NCBI GenBank assembly: GCA_005406025.1
Contig: BGZK01001421.1
Location: 91,963 to 155,962, forward strand
DNA from: Eumeta japonica
Taxonomy: Eukaryota; Arthropoda; Insecta; Lepidoptera; Psychidae
DNA length: 64,000 nucleotides
Reading direction: 5' to 3'
Shown: positions 11,026-22,990 of the stretch, piece by piece
Numbering within the stretch: position 1 is the stretch's first letter
Layout: the number at the start of each line of letters is the position of its first letter
Position numbers and translations under genes: made by a program
Notes under the pieces: model-generated
What the model was told of the DNA's origin: nothing
The model's input: the letters and a program-made list of their open reading frames with translations, nothing else
The model's database searches: none

Positions 11026-11110
11026 GTGTCGCGAGCCCATTCATTCTCGTGAAAAAAATAGCAGAACTACCTAGTACTTGCTAACCCATTCCATTCTAGC
11101 CATACAAAGA
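11026..11110 (+). repeat. Third unit of the 87-bp repeat
   Basis: GTCGCGAGCCCATTCATTCT through AGTACTTGCTAACCCATTCC to TTCTAGC aligns to the units at 9985-10135 (GCGAACCCATACGTTCCCAT ... AGTATCTGCTAAC ... TTCTAGC). Confidence 0.7.
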
Positions 11111-11337
11111 AATACTTTAATCTACTTCCTAATAGCATAAAAATCTTTAACTGCTCAAACTATTAAGAAGAAGGTTTATGATTGGGTTAGTGCTGTTTCT
11201 ATTTAATTAACTTACGACTAAAATATCGCTATGATACTTAAGTCGTTATGAAATGCATTATTAGAAAGTTAATTAATGTTATAAAAACATAATATATAAC
11301 GTATGATTTAACGCATTTTTTTACATTGTTTTATCTT

Positions 11338-11462
11338 GTGGCCTAGCATAACGCTCTAGACAACAGTCTCTCTATTGGGCTAACTTTGTCGCGCCGATGT
11401 GATGAGCGAGAGGGACAGTCCTATAGAGAGGCTCTCGTCTAAGGCGTCATGCTAGGCCCACT
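11338..11462. mobile_element. Foldback MITE
   Basis: About 125 bp made almost entirely of an imperfect inverted repeat. The left end GGCCTAGCATAACGC and the right end, read on the minus strand, GGGCCTAGCATGACGCC, continue into matching CTAGAC/TTAGAC and TCTCTCTAT blocks, giving stems of about 48 bp. No coding capacity. A target-site duplication could not be identified, so the superfamily is unassigned. Confidence 0.75.
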
Positions 11463-13170
11463 GGTTTCTATTTATTTTATATCACTATAATATGTATTAC
11501 TGGAATTAAAATAGATAAAAAAAAAATAAAAAAAAAATGAGTATAAGCACCTATCTTAACTTGTATGTTTCAACTTGCAAAATATTTTCTAAAGAGTAAA
11601 CTTCATCATGATAAGAATAATAATTATCTACTGAAGTAGTTTCTTTTAAAAACCTTTCGAACTATAAGTATCGGTAATTCTTATTCATTATCTTGTTACA
11701 AAAATGCATTTACCTTATCATGGCAATCAGTGATAGTCTTAATACAATTTATCCACTTATTTATACATTACAATTCATACACTACAATTGATTAGTATAA
11801 TGTGTCAGTTCGTTTAACTATGGGTGTTGTAATAGACACAGAATGGCGAATCTCTTATTAATAATCAAAGTTTTAGTAGTACTTTCATACACATTAAATG
11901 TATGTATGAGAAATTAAATATACTCAGTGTTTCAAGTATACAGTTCTTTTCGACACCTAAAAACCGTAACATCAGATATGCGTATGCCTCCATTTATAAA
12001 ATGAAGTTTTCATGAGGTCATTAGCTTTTCAAATAGGCAGGAACGTATGATAATGACAATAAAAAGTATAGAATTATTCAATAAAAAAAATTATTTGATA
12101 GAAATGTTGAATAAAAGAATTTCAACTTATGAATCAGCAAATGTAATGTCCATAGAAGTCTACTATATATTACGACATAAATTTTATTTTAATTGGTTAT
12201 AGAACAATTCTATATACAGTCTCGATTTTTTGTCTGTCCATCTATCAATAGACGTATCAACCACTAACATATTTTTATATCATTGTATAATTATGGCAAA
12301 ATATTATTTTAAAACATATGTATTTATATAAACACACTGTAGGTACCATACCATAATTCGCTACCAGTCTATCATAGAAATGGATACATATACTAAAATT
12401 AATTGTTATAACTCGTATGGTAATACAAAATAGGACAAGAATGTATTTTTGTCAATGGATATATTATTAATTATATGGTAACCTGAACTAACTGATTGAA
12501 TCTCTGATTATTTGAACAATAGGTATCTTTCGTTACATCAGTACAAGAGACTTTGAAAATTCATGCCCTGTGTTTGTTACTATTTTTACTTTAGAGCATA
12601 TGTATTAAATAGGAATACGTTACTGATTGGTCTTTTCCTTTTTTTTTTTTTTTGTAACAACGTGGTGAATTTCGGAAATATAAAATACGTTAATTGAAAT
12701 TTTTATTAATTTAATAGTTTCTTTCATAATGTAATGTCCTTGATTCCAACAAATAACATTTTGTTAATGTCGTTTAAATGAAAACATTACGTTACTTAAA
12801 AGAGAAGACTCTGTTGTTTATATATTTGAGGTCTACTAATAATTAAAAATAAAACATATGTTACTAAAACACTCCCTTTCAAAGTTCAAATAATAGTATT
12901 TTTTAATTTAGAAACCCCAAAGTCTCCGTGAAAATAAATTAATACTACTGTGAATAGATATATGTATTCACTATTATTTTTGCGTGAAACTAATTTGATT
13001 TTTTCGGTGTTTACTAAATATAAATTACTAAAGCTTTATTTTTAATTATATATTAAAAAATGATAATGGGGTGCTGTGTGAAATTAAAGTTAAAAGTAGC
13101 ATCAATTCTGAAATAATTGGAACGTTTCTTCAAGATGCGCAGTGTCATTTATAACCACAAATGAGATAAC
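11463..13170. other. AT-rich gene-free stretch
   Basis: No gene, RNA or repeat recognised. It includes a run of 17 T at about 12637-12653 and A-rich runs near 11517-11537. Confidence 0.6.
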
Positions 13171-13174
13171 AGCA

Positions 13175-13260
13175 TTCGGATGGCTGTCGGGCGCGAGACG
13201 GTCGCAAACAATCATCGGAAGCGCTCGGCTCCTCGAATACATCCGACAAGTCTTGGGCGT
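13175..13260 (+). repeat. Copy of the repeat that hosts the hAT insertion
   Basis: CAAACAATCATCGGAAGCGC followed by TCGGCTCCTCGAATAC aligns with CAAACAACCTTCGGAAGCGC at 49592 and more weakly with CAAACAACGTTCGAGTG at 50300. It is moderately GC-rich in AT-rich surroundings. Family unknown. Confidence 0.55.
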
Positions 13261-13280
13261 TTTCAAACTCGAGCTAACGC

Positions 13281-14659
13281 GTCGAAACGAGACAATATCT
13301 GATAAATAGTTCTTAATAGTTAATTAATAAGGAAAACTCATATCCTCCAACTTATTCATCAATGATAGCATTAAACAGCCCCCGACGCAATACCTACACA
13401 TTCAAGAGCAAACATGTATCGTTAATCTTCAATTCGTGTAGTTTCAATATCACTTTACTTCTAAGAAACGAAAAAATTGCAAATAATTGCCACTGTACAA
13501 TGATGACATTGGATGTATTTACAATCAGAATTTATGCGGCTGTCATTATCAATTTAGATTCGAAATAAAACTGAAGTCGTGCTATTTAATATCTGAATTA
13601 TAACTTAAGATTATAAAAAAAATCGTTTTCAAATGTCTAAATGAAAATGTAAATGGGTAAAGTCAAAATGTAATCGCGATGACCTTTCAATACACCTAAT
13701 GCGCTTTTAATTAATAACATTTCCAAGTTAATGTTAGGTAATACTCTTGTTATTACACCAACAAATGATTTATTTTCGTATGCGAACGTATGAAATAATA
13801 ATAATTAAATTAAGCGTAGGTACCTAGCACTTCTTACCACTCACCACTAGAATATTAATAGAAGAAATGAACCTGTAACTTACAACAACAAGATGTTTAT
13901 TTAGATTTTTTTTTAAAGGAGTGAATAGAAATAAACATTGATGAAAGTAGCAAAAACTTTCAGGAATGGCCTGTAAGTTTATATTTTCGAATTTCTGAGC
14001 ACTAAAAGCTTAAAGATAAGTCTTTGAGCTTAAATACAACTACGTTTTTGAAATCATCAAGGATCTTACAACACATCGATAAATATCATAGCGCAAAGTC
14101 TTAGGGATGGCCTGCAGGGTCAATAGTTTTCAGATATTTTTATTATAATTTATCAGTGAGTGCTCCATCAGCTTCAATACAAAGCTGAATACTAGTAAAC
14201 TTGTTTTTAATATATATTTTGTAGTCCGCATAAACCGCCTTTTCAAATACAATCAGTCCATCTTTCGGTGATTAAAGCTGTTTTATTTGAGTTGATTTTT
14301 TAATTTAAAGAACCAACTAACTTCCACAGTGATGGACTAAGAATGTAAGAAGGTGACCTAAAATTTGACCAGTATTCTGTCCGGAAAGATTTAAGCGTCG
14401 AGTACGCGAAGGTACATGTTTCGTGCTGGCGTTTGTTCTCTTGCTGTTAACAGCAGCATTTCATGCGAAAATTTGGTAAATAATATTCAGCAATAATGCT
14501 TCTTCGATCTCGTTAGGCTACCGACACCGGACAACCTGGCAAAGAAAAAAAAAGTGATCTTAATTTTGCCTGCACTTCTCGCTCAGTTTACTTTGGTAGG
14601 CGTTGCTTCACTTTGAAACAACCTCACGACCGTGAATGACGTTTCGTTTCTAGTTATTT
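13281..14659. other. Gene-free stretch with a faint duplication
   Basis: No credible gene. Two weakly similar blocks (13950-14035 and 14090-14165) share AGGAATGGCCTGTA / AGGGATGGCCTGCA and flanking words, suggesting an old ~130-bp tandem duplication. A small frame at 13362-13568 shows no recognisable protein features. Confidence 0.4.
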
Positions 14660-15240
14660 ATAAATAGACTGGATGAAAACCCGGCTTCGCTCGGGTGAAA
14701 TGCGACTCATAATATATGTGTTGGTACAAAATGTAGAGAGATATTTTTATAGTTATCGGTTCTCAAGGAATATTAAAGGCATAGATTCTTATAGCATCGT
14801 TCATTGTGTTTAATAAATATAGTCAATTAAAACTGCAAAAGTTTTTACATAAATAATTTTAATTTTAAATCAACTTTCGAAATAAACTAACATAAATTAA
14901 CAAAACAAATAGCTTTTAAGGATTATTCTTTGTGAACCTCTCCGTTTCACCGACATGCTGAGTGGCGAGGCGTATGTGCGCTTAATATCCCACGTTTATT
15001 ATTCTACTCAAGATGTCACTCGGTGTCAGTGACGTTTCGCTAGAGTAGCCAATATGGCTACTGCGATTTGTCTGTCAGCATCATTAGAATTTAACAAAAT
15101 ACTCGACAATCCGAATTTTGCGGATAGATGTTGTTGACTCCAAATCTTTATTTTTTTATGTTTTATTATTCAGGTAAGGTTTCGATCGAGTGTACCCCTT
15201 GAAGAAATTATTAATATAGATATTATTAATATAAATATAT
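14660..15240 (+). repeat. Probable dispersed repeat with CCCGGCTTCGCTCGGG head
   Basis: The start TAGACTGG...CCCGGCTTCGCTCGGGTGAA is typical in style of lepidopteran and other insect interspersed repeats whose ends read CCCG-GCTTCGC-CGGG (itself a small inverted repeat). The 3' limit is unclear; the text to about 15240 has no coding content. Confidence 0.4.
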
Positions 15241-15270
15241 GTTACGGGTTATTTATAAATAGCCCGTAAC
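15241..15270. repeat. 30-bp near-perfect palindrome
   Basis: GTTACGGGTTATTTA is followed directly by TAAATAGCCCGTAAC. The 15-bp arms are complementary except for one T:G position (15249/15262), with no loop. Mixed composition makes chance origin unlikely. Confidence 0.85.
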
Positions 15271-17213
15271 GATATCGCCAACGCGCCGAAATGAGGCTGC
15301 TTAAAATTTTGCTATCATGTCGTCGTGCAGAATGACGCAAACCATTCTATCCGAACTTCCTTCTAAGCCTGAGAAAGACTGTGCGGCACCTGGTGTGAAA
15401 CTACTCTCCTTAGGCGAAGTTGACCTACAATTTTATGGATACTTTTCGGTATAATCTGCAGTACGTGTTGAATCCTTTCGTATGTAATTCGCCTAATCTT
15501 TTGCATTATATTTTTCACTGCTACCACGTTTTCTTCTGCAAAACTGCCACGAAAGGGCGGCCATTTCTTTGCTCGTCCGTCAAAGTCACTCGACTGCCCT
15601 TAAACTCGTTGAATCAACGGTAAACAATCGCTTTAGAAGGGCTTTTGTCTTTAAATGGCATTCGAAGCCATTCGAATGATTCTTCTAACTTTATTCGATT
15701 ATTTTAAATCGTACAAAATCCTAGCGTGAAAATGTTCTCGTTGTAGATCTATTTTTCAATGAGACAAAGTTATGTTTCCAAAAAATGCAGAGAGAAATTT
15801 GAATTTAAAGTATCCATATCTTTTTCTTTAAATAATTGTATTTTGCACTTCGTGCGAAATTAGGTAGTATATTCTTGTTAAAAATTGTTTTCCACATTGA
15901 TATGGAAAATAAGGATATGCTTAAAAGAAGGTAATATATGAAATTGTAAAATCGAAGGTTTGAAAAAATAAGAGTCATTTACTTTTTCTTTTAATTAATA
16001 CTTAAATAAAATATAATTTATTTAATGACAGCTATAAATAAAAGTTCTTAATAAAATAAATTAGGCCGACTTTGACATATTGTTCGTAACAGTTGTTCTC
16101 ATAATTAGATTTAAACAATTTATTTTTACTACTGAAGTGAAATTTACATTTAAATTACATGTATCATTATTTGTATTTTTTTTTAATTTTGCACATAGGT
16201 AGTGGGTAGTATTCATTAAAATAATATTCATTTTTCTACATATTTTGGGGAAAAATAGAAATTTTGATTTTTTTGAGTCTCACATTTTGCTTCTCCAAGT
16301 TTTTGTACTTGTGCATACGGTGTCGAATTTCAATGATAGTATTCTTTTTAATGAATTCTATTTCGTAGATGAAATACAGATGGAAGATCACTGATGTCAA
16401 CTTCGTTCAATAACTTTGCTTCAGAATTCTGTCCTATAATTGAATTGTCTATGGATTTTCTCATACTACTTTCAGTTGCCATAATCTATTAATATAAAAC
16501 AAAAATAAACAAAAAAAATATTGCCTAATATTTAGGGCTATAATCTCTGGTAAAAAAAGATAAAATAACATCGAACCTGTATCTTGATATAAGATACTTG
16601 ATCCGTGTAGATATTCTGAATTGATTTTCGGCAATAAGGAATGGTTGTCTTTCTCAATTGCATGTAAAAAGAGCATGCTCACATTCTAATCATTTTTTTA
16701 TTCTATTATTTTTTCATTCTATTGCATTGAATAGGACAATCAACTTTTTCTCTCCCACATCTTTGCATGCTTTGTTTTTTAAACGTTAGAGTTTGACAAC
16801 AATATTTCAAAACACATCGGCACAGTTATTTATGTCAACTTTTTTTTATTTATACCTGCTTGTCGGGTAGTCGTGAAAGGAAACAAGTTGATAAATACTG
16901 TTTTAACATATTCCTTATGTTTCAAATTGTCGTTTATTAAGAAAGTAATACATTCGGGCATACATAAGTCTTCATATATAATACATTTTATGTAGTGAAT
17001 ATTTAATAATCGGCGAAGGACGATCGCGCTTCGCGTCCTGTACTATTAAGATTTATTAATGGTAAATTAATTATAATTATTCAAATTTTCCTTTAAAAAA
17101 TGTCACGAATAAATTTTGTACTTTTGTTAGCGGTGTAAAATAATTACTTACCTTGCAAATGGACATTTCGACACTATTCTTCATTTCTTAAGAAATCAGT
17201 AGAAAATCGCAAT
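15271..17213. other. Gene-free stretch
   Basis: Small frames at 15420-15623 (plus) and 16461-16682 (minus) have no recognisable protein features. No repeat family identified. Confidence 0.5.
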
Positions 17214-17279
17214 CGCGCGCGTGCGCGTGCGCGCAAACACGCATGCACGCACGTACGTACATACACACACACACACACG

Positions 17280-17320
<41 letters not shown>
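17214..17320. repeat. Composite alternating purine-pyrimidine microsatellite
   Basis: The tract shifts in order from (CG)n/(GC)n with GT steps, through CGCA/CGTA steps, to (CA)n, then a (TA)n run of about 35 bases ending at 17320. Almost all steps alternate purine and pyrimidine for over 100 bp, which is favourable for Z-DNA or cruciform formation. Confidence 0.9.
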
Positions 17321-17325
<5 letters not shown>

Positions 17326-17940
17326 CCTTGTTATTCTATAGTGAAATAATTAGTCCATAACACAACATCAAACATATTTATTGACAATTACAAATAATAA
17401 TCAAATGTAATTGGACAACGTTACGAATTTATGTATTTATTTACCGTTATACGTGGGTGTGCGGAATATAATTTTATTTAAATTAAATACAAATTTAACA
17501 AAAAGGAAAATCATGATAAAAAACTCCATTTTTTCTTTTTGTACACACGGTAATATAATTCGTATACTTTTTACAATGCAAAACGATAATTCAGTGCTGT
17601 GTCAATTTCTAATTTTTCAGATTTTGACGTCACTTCCATAAGCTAGTAATATATGTCAATGGTTTTTCACAGTATTTTTTTCCGTAGAAACATTGTGCAC
17701 TGCCGATGTTAATATCCCGCAGTGTAGTGTCTGGTAAAATAAATAAATCCAAAATTGATATCAATCATGTATATATACGTTGTACTGGTTTTAATTGTTA
17801 CTTTATTGTTTTGTATATATCAATTCAGACTGCACAGTGGTAAACCCAGTGGCATTCCGACACATACTCTTGTTCGTCTTTCGACATATAAAATCTATTC
17901 TTAAATTCGAGAGGTAGAAAAAAAATATTTTTTTGAATTT
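17321..17940. other. AT-rich gene-free stretch
   Basis: Nothing recognised. A 76-codon plus frame at 17411-17641 is not protein-like. Confidence 0.5.
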
Positions 17941-17944
17941 GAAT

Positions 17945-18170
17945 GCCATGCCGTTGAGTCCGAGGCTCGTGGCGTCTCCCCTGGCCGTGCCAACTGTTCT
18001 CGATGCGCCCGTTGCTGCCTAGCTTGAGGTGCGGGGCGCCTCCCCTGCCCGCGCTGCCTGCCTCTAATGCCCGTAGCTGCCACCCGCTGCTGCAGCACCC
18101 GAAGTCCGTGGCATCCCCGCTGCCCGCGCGGTGCCCGCATCTGACTGCAGGCTAAAGCTGCGTTTGTATC
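17945..18170. repeat. GC-rich minisatellite (about 3 diverged units)
   Basis: Three related blocks, GTGGCGTCTCCCCTGGCCGT near 17969, GGGGCGCCTCCCCTGCCCGC near 18035 and GTGGCATCCCCGCTGCCCGC near 18109, each followed by a GCC...TGC segment, give a period of about 66-74 bp. Flanking DNA is AT-rich. A minus-strand frame across it (17901-18359) is Arg/Ala/Gln-rich, as expected from the repeat; I do not call it a gene. Confidence 0.6.
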
Positions 18171-18442
18171 TCCGGGCGTCCTCGCGGCCGCGAGGCCGGA
18201 GGTTATGTATCGTTTCATGCATTGAACTAGTGTAAATGTCGGGTGAATAAGCATCATAAATAACTTATTGTTAAGATTGCGGCTTTGTTTCTCAAAGACG
18301 CGGGCTGCATGTCTGAAACCTGAAAAGAACCTATACAAAGCCCGTGACAAGTTCTCCAAATATTAAAATTTCAATAATGATGCCAGTAGGTAATGATGCC
18401 AATTCAATAAATATACGTTTATTTAAGAATTTCACTCTTTTT

Positions 18443-19178
18443 AGGGTTCCGAACAAAAACGGAACCCTTATAGTTTCATCATGTCTGTCTGTCGGTATGT
18501 AACAAGCACTTTATTTAAAAAGAACAAGGGATATTTTCATGAAATTTATAGTGTAGGTGTCTTGTATAAGTCGCTACTTAGTTTGGTAATTAAAATACAA
18601 AAATAAATATTTTTAAAAGGGCACTCCGTGAATGTAAGAGAACCCAAAAAAATTTTTTTCAGCAAACATCAACGTGTGGTGCATATTTTGACAGTTCTTT
18701 TAAAAAAAATTAATGTTTCTACGAATTTCATCTGATTATGTGAATAATTTCGGAAATGTTCGCTCCGAAGTTTACAGAAATTGTATCTCTCCCTTTATTT
18801 TCTACACCGTATGGCCAAAAATATGATAACGAAGGTAACGCTTAATAAATACTTCCAACGAAAATTATTTTGAACATGATCGGATATCCAGTTTTTAAGT
18901 TATTGCTAAAAAACTGCGTTTCTCAATAAAAGAACGTAAGTGACATGAAGATACGCTCTTTTTCTGATACTCTTTAGCGTTTACTAGTTTAATAGTAATA
19001 GTCGACATACCTAGTTTTTTTAGTTACAGGTGACTGAAGTGCTTATCACTATGCTGTGCGGGAAACATGGAAAAATTGTAACAACGTATTTTTTTCATCT
19101 GTAGTGCATTTCTTTGTAATAATGGCTTCGGAACCCTATAATGAGGATGGTCCAACATGCTCTTGGCCAGTTTCCTTT
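18443..19178 (+). repeat. Lepidopteran AGGGTTCCG dispersed repeat, near full length
   Basis: Begins with a 9-bp perfect hairpin (AGGGTTCCG at 18443-18451, CGGAACCCT at 18460-18468), followed by ATAGTTTCATCATGTCTGTC, and ends CGGAACCCTATAATG...CTTGGCCAGTTT (19129-19173). This matches my recollection of an abundant lepidopteran repeat with the start AGGGTTCCG and the end CGGAACCCTCGG...CTTGGCCGGTTT. No transposase is visible; how it mobilises is not known to me. Confidence 0.7.
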
Positions 19179-20812
19179 TTAATTAAATCAGGCTAAAGTT
19201 AAACTATTGTTCAAAATAAAATAAAAATGTGTCCATAATCAAGATTCGAAATACCTGATTAGGCATAAAGTGCATCACTAACACACCACAACGTTAGTAC
19301 TTAGTAATGTGCTACAAAATACATTAACGAAATATAAAAATTTGCATAGCATAATGATAAAATTTTGTTAGCTTGTAATAATTTTGTTGTTTATTTATAC
19401 GATGGTAATTTTATTATTTTCATTACTATATCTAATTTACTTTAATATTGTTTTGTATCACTGCAATATTTTTAACATATTTCAATTTCATTGCTGCAAA
19501 CTTTGTGAATAGGAATCCAGTAAAGAGATAGGGTTAACCATCGACGTATTTAATAGGTTCTTCGTCGTTGGCCTGCCGAGACTAAATCAATCAGTATGCC
19601 ATATCCATTAATTTTGGCATTTTCAATGCCATTTATTTTTGATTTGCCACCTTGTAGCGAACGAACGATTAAACACGTAGATATGTGTGTGTTGTATTTT
19701 AAAATGTTGAAGCGCGTATCAACGAATTCTAAATATGTAAAAAATTTCAACTTCCTGCACTCTAAATATTGTAATAGGATTAGCAAACACGTTCTGGATG
19801 GAATGTTATTGTCAATTGTTCTATGATAGGTATGTTAATGGTAATAAGTAGGTAGGTTAATATATTTTTGATTTATAAATCTTATTTTGCAGTCTTTTCT
19901 TAGAAATATATTTCTGACATATCTGATTATATTCATTGACATTTCTGATTTAAGCGGAAATGTACGTGTATTATATGCAATGAAATTATCTCATAAACAT
20001 TAACGCTAATAAATAATATTGCAACAAAACATTTTAACTTCGTTTGACATCCACTTTAATGTATCCCTTTAACATTTTAATTATTTGTATAGGTTTCCTG
20101 AAGCCGAAGGCGGCAGGCACATATACATATGCATAAGCTTGATACGTTTTGCTTAGAAAATGTGCAAATATTTGTTTAGGCCGAGACTGGTGGCGGCCGC
20201 ACGTTTGGCTAGGGGTTATGTAGAATTTGAACTTATAGGTCGATAATAATCCTATCCCTTTCCATTGCCTAGTTCTGGTGTGATTATGACTGAAACTTCA
20301 TCACCTCGAGAGGTGCTTGTATGAGTTCCACCTTCCACGGTAGCGCAGAAGGAGTGTAGTGTAACGCGCAGTGTACAAATACATGTTTTAAAACCACAGA
20401 CATTTAGTGCAGTTAGAGGGTTTGTGCAATATGGATCATTTTAGGGTAAATCTCCCCAGGGTAGGATATTGGGTTAAAACTTGAAAATGGTTCAAGTTGA
20501 CTGAAAATCTTAGTTTTGTGTGAATATGTAATAGATTTGTTAGTGTATAGTTTTCTTGACCACCAGTTTCTTTATATTTTCTCGTACTCAGTTGAATACC
20601 ACGCTGCGCTATAAAAAGGTAATAGCACTATTTAAAGCGACATATGGTGATGACCTTAATTAAAGGAAAGTAGAAATAATTCAATTATTTACTTATCATT
20701 ATATGTCTAAAAGTATAGTGGTATATAAAAAACAGAACGAAGCGTTTACACACCCATAGACTAACACAGAAGAGAGTTTACATGCGTAACAGAATATGCG
20801 TTGCCCAATGAA
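19179..20812. other. Gene-free stretch
   Basis: Overlapping small frames on both strands at 19550-19826 are not recognised. No repeats identified. Confidence 0.5.
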
Positions 20813-20990
20813 GCTGGTAGTTCAGTGGTTAAGAGCGTTGCCTTCAAATCAGAAGATTTGAGTTCGATACCGATCATTGGCGAGATGACTCTTGAGTATC
20901 AACTTAAGTCAGACTAGCCCGTTTCCTCGCCACAGAGCGAGCGGTTTGGTTTGTCTTAATAAACGATAACCAATAACAAAACACAAACCG
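20813..20990 (+). mobile_element. tRNA-derived SINE, copy 1
   Basis: A tRNA-like head: A-box-like GGTAGTTCAGTGGTTAAGAG (20817-20836) and B-box-like GAGTTCGATACC (20860-20871), separated by about 25 bases as in polymerase III promoters. It cannot fold as a functional tRNA of proper length. The body contains AACTTAAGTCA at about 20901, which also occurs in the SINE at 47978-48180, tying the two together. Confidence 0.65.
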
Positions 20991-22385
20991 ATTTCTTAAG
21001 GTGTTCTGTCGGAGATCACGTTAATAATTTGGCTCCGGATGTTGGAATAGCATAGGTGACGACCGTTTTTACCGACCCTCAACATCAAGATCAGGAGTAA
21101 AACCTAATAAGGTTTAATAATTATTCATTAATAAATGCACTCAATAAATGTATCAGAGTTTAACAAGCAAAATAGATCTGAAGGAATTTTATGTCAGTTT
21201 TTCTCCTACGTGTACTTTTAAATTAAACGGTGGGGCGAAAAGAAAATTAAATTGTTTTGACATTTAATAAAAACATACAAACCCTATATAGAATAAAAAC
21301 AGTGAGTTTATTTCCAACAACGTCGTTTTGTTACATAAACATTGGTTTGTCTGGCGAATTCCAATATTTGTATATATTTATTCTATGTCAATATTGTAAA
21401 GGTATAAAAACATAGATATAAACAAGGTTGATGTTTATTAAATGATGTTCGCATTCGGGGTGATTTTATTTTTACTGACAACATAATTTTATTTGTCGAA
21501 TATATCGGTCTATGGCTTGTGGCGACGCTGTGTTCTATATTTGCATCTAGAAGCATAACCTATATGTTGCTTGTACTCAATATACAACATTTGACGTTGG
21601 ATAATGTCAATGTGTCAATGACAGTCGCTGTCAAATTAATACCATTGACATTAACGTTTATTTTTATTTACACGTTGTGTTTTCCTCAAAAATATTTTTA
21701 CGTATTCTTGTTAATTACTTACTGTCATGCGAGTCAGCACAATTAGGAGGGGGAGCAGTGCTTGTTAATATTAAAGTAAATACAATTTTTTTTTTAAATA
21801 AGCACAAAACAGAGTAAACGCACTTCTTTCCATCCCATTGAGGTTATTCACCACAAATATGTTACAAAATGAAATAAAATGAAATAGTGAATCCGTTGAA
21901 AGAGTGAATATAAATTTAATGTCACACGTTAGAAGAACAATTACATTTTTTATTTAATTGATAAAAGTAAGATAGAAAGTTAATAATACGATAACTGTAC
22001 AAATAAAATTATAAGCACATTATATGTGAGATATTTATACATCGCTCACAACAACCGATGTTAAAAGTAATACTTATTATGAAGCGTCATTAAGTATTGT
22101 ATTTCTTAAATATTTTCCTACCAGACATAATTCTTTCACATAAGTCTTGTAAAGGGTTTATTCAGTTAAGTACTTTGTAAAATAGTGACAGTAATTTTTT
22201 TTTCATTCGATTGCGCTTCTCTAAATTTTTCATTGTAAATATCAGAAACCTAATAGGAATACACGTTATTGTAGAATCCATCGCATACTGATTAAAAAGA
22301 AAGTGCCTTAAAAAACAAGCGTGTGTAAATATGTACCAGGGAAATGTCAGCCGGCATCCAGTCAGCTATGAAGAGAGCACGGGTT
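20991..22385. other. Gene-free stretch
   Basis: No protein, RNA or repeat family recognised. A 75-codon plus frame at 21519-21746 is hydrophobic by composition only. Confidence 0.5.
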
Positions 22386-22990
22386 CACCTGAAAACGGGA
22401 ATTTAGTTATCCGTAAGTAGTACGCGGCGCGCCGATAAGATCTGACGCGACAGAGCTACCCGAAAGGGTGTAATAAAGAGCGGGCTCGCGGTAAGAAAAT
22501 GAAAAGCGATCTTCACGACGGACCTTTGTCGAAGTTAGTCGTTCGGAGGGGTGCGGCGGTGGGGCCGGGCGCGGGGGTCGAGAGTTCACGCACGGATTCA
22601 TTTCTAATTTTCCGTCATTGTCTGCGTTAAATTAGTGTTTGCTTTGATTTATTTGTGCGGGCCCCGTTAGAAGAAAATTGAAATATCCCACGGCTCCGGA
22701 GCGGCCGTCCCCGGATCGGTTTTTGGGTTGCGTAATTACAAGTTACTCGTTTACACAAAGGCCGTGCGTCCGTCTCGCTTGCTCGCCCTATCGCCCTCCC
22801 TGTCTCTTCGACTTTAACGGACGTTATAACGACGTTCGTTGTTGCACGTAATTATTTTCGGTGAGCGATGTCGTCGACGGATTTAAATTATGGGCCCGTG
22901 TCGGGTCCTGTTCACGACATCAAACGAGTAATGATGACGTGTTTAATCAAACGAAGTCTCTGTTGACGGTTCATTTACGTGGTTCGTGGC
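22386..22990. other. GC-rich non-coding island 3
   Basis: About 600 bp of raised GC with interspersed homeodomain-type cores (TAATTA at 22733 and TAATTAT at 22850, CTAATCCGG at 22992) and ATGATGACG near 22932. No convincing frame. Unlike the minisatellite it has no internal repetition, consistent with unique functional DNA such as an enhancer. The function is inferred, not shown. Confidence 0.45.

Noticed and set aside
17901..18359. 152-codon minus-strand frame
   Set aside because: Runs through a three-unit GC-rich minisatellite; composition follows the repeat.
20813..20885. Possible functional tRNA gene
   Set aside because: Has A- and B-box-like sequences but cannot form a proper acceptor stem and cloverleaf; body sequence is shared with another locus, so SINE.
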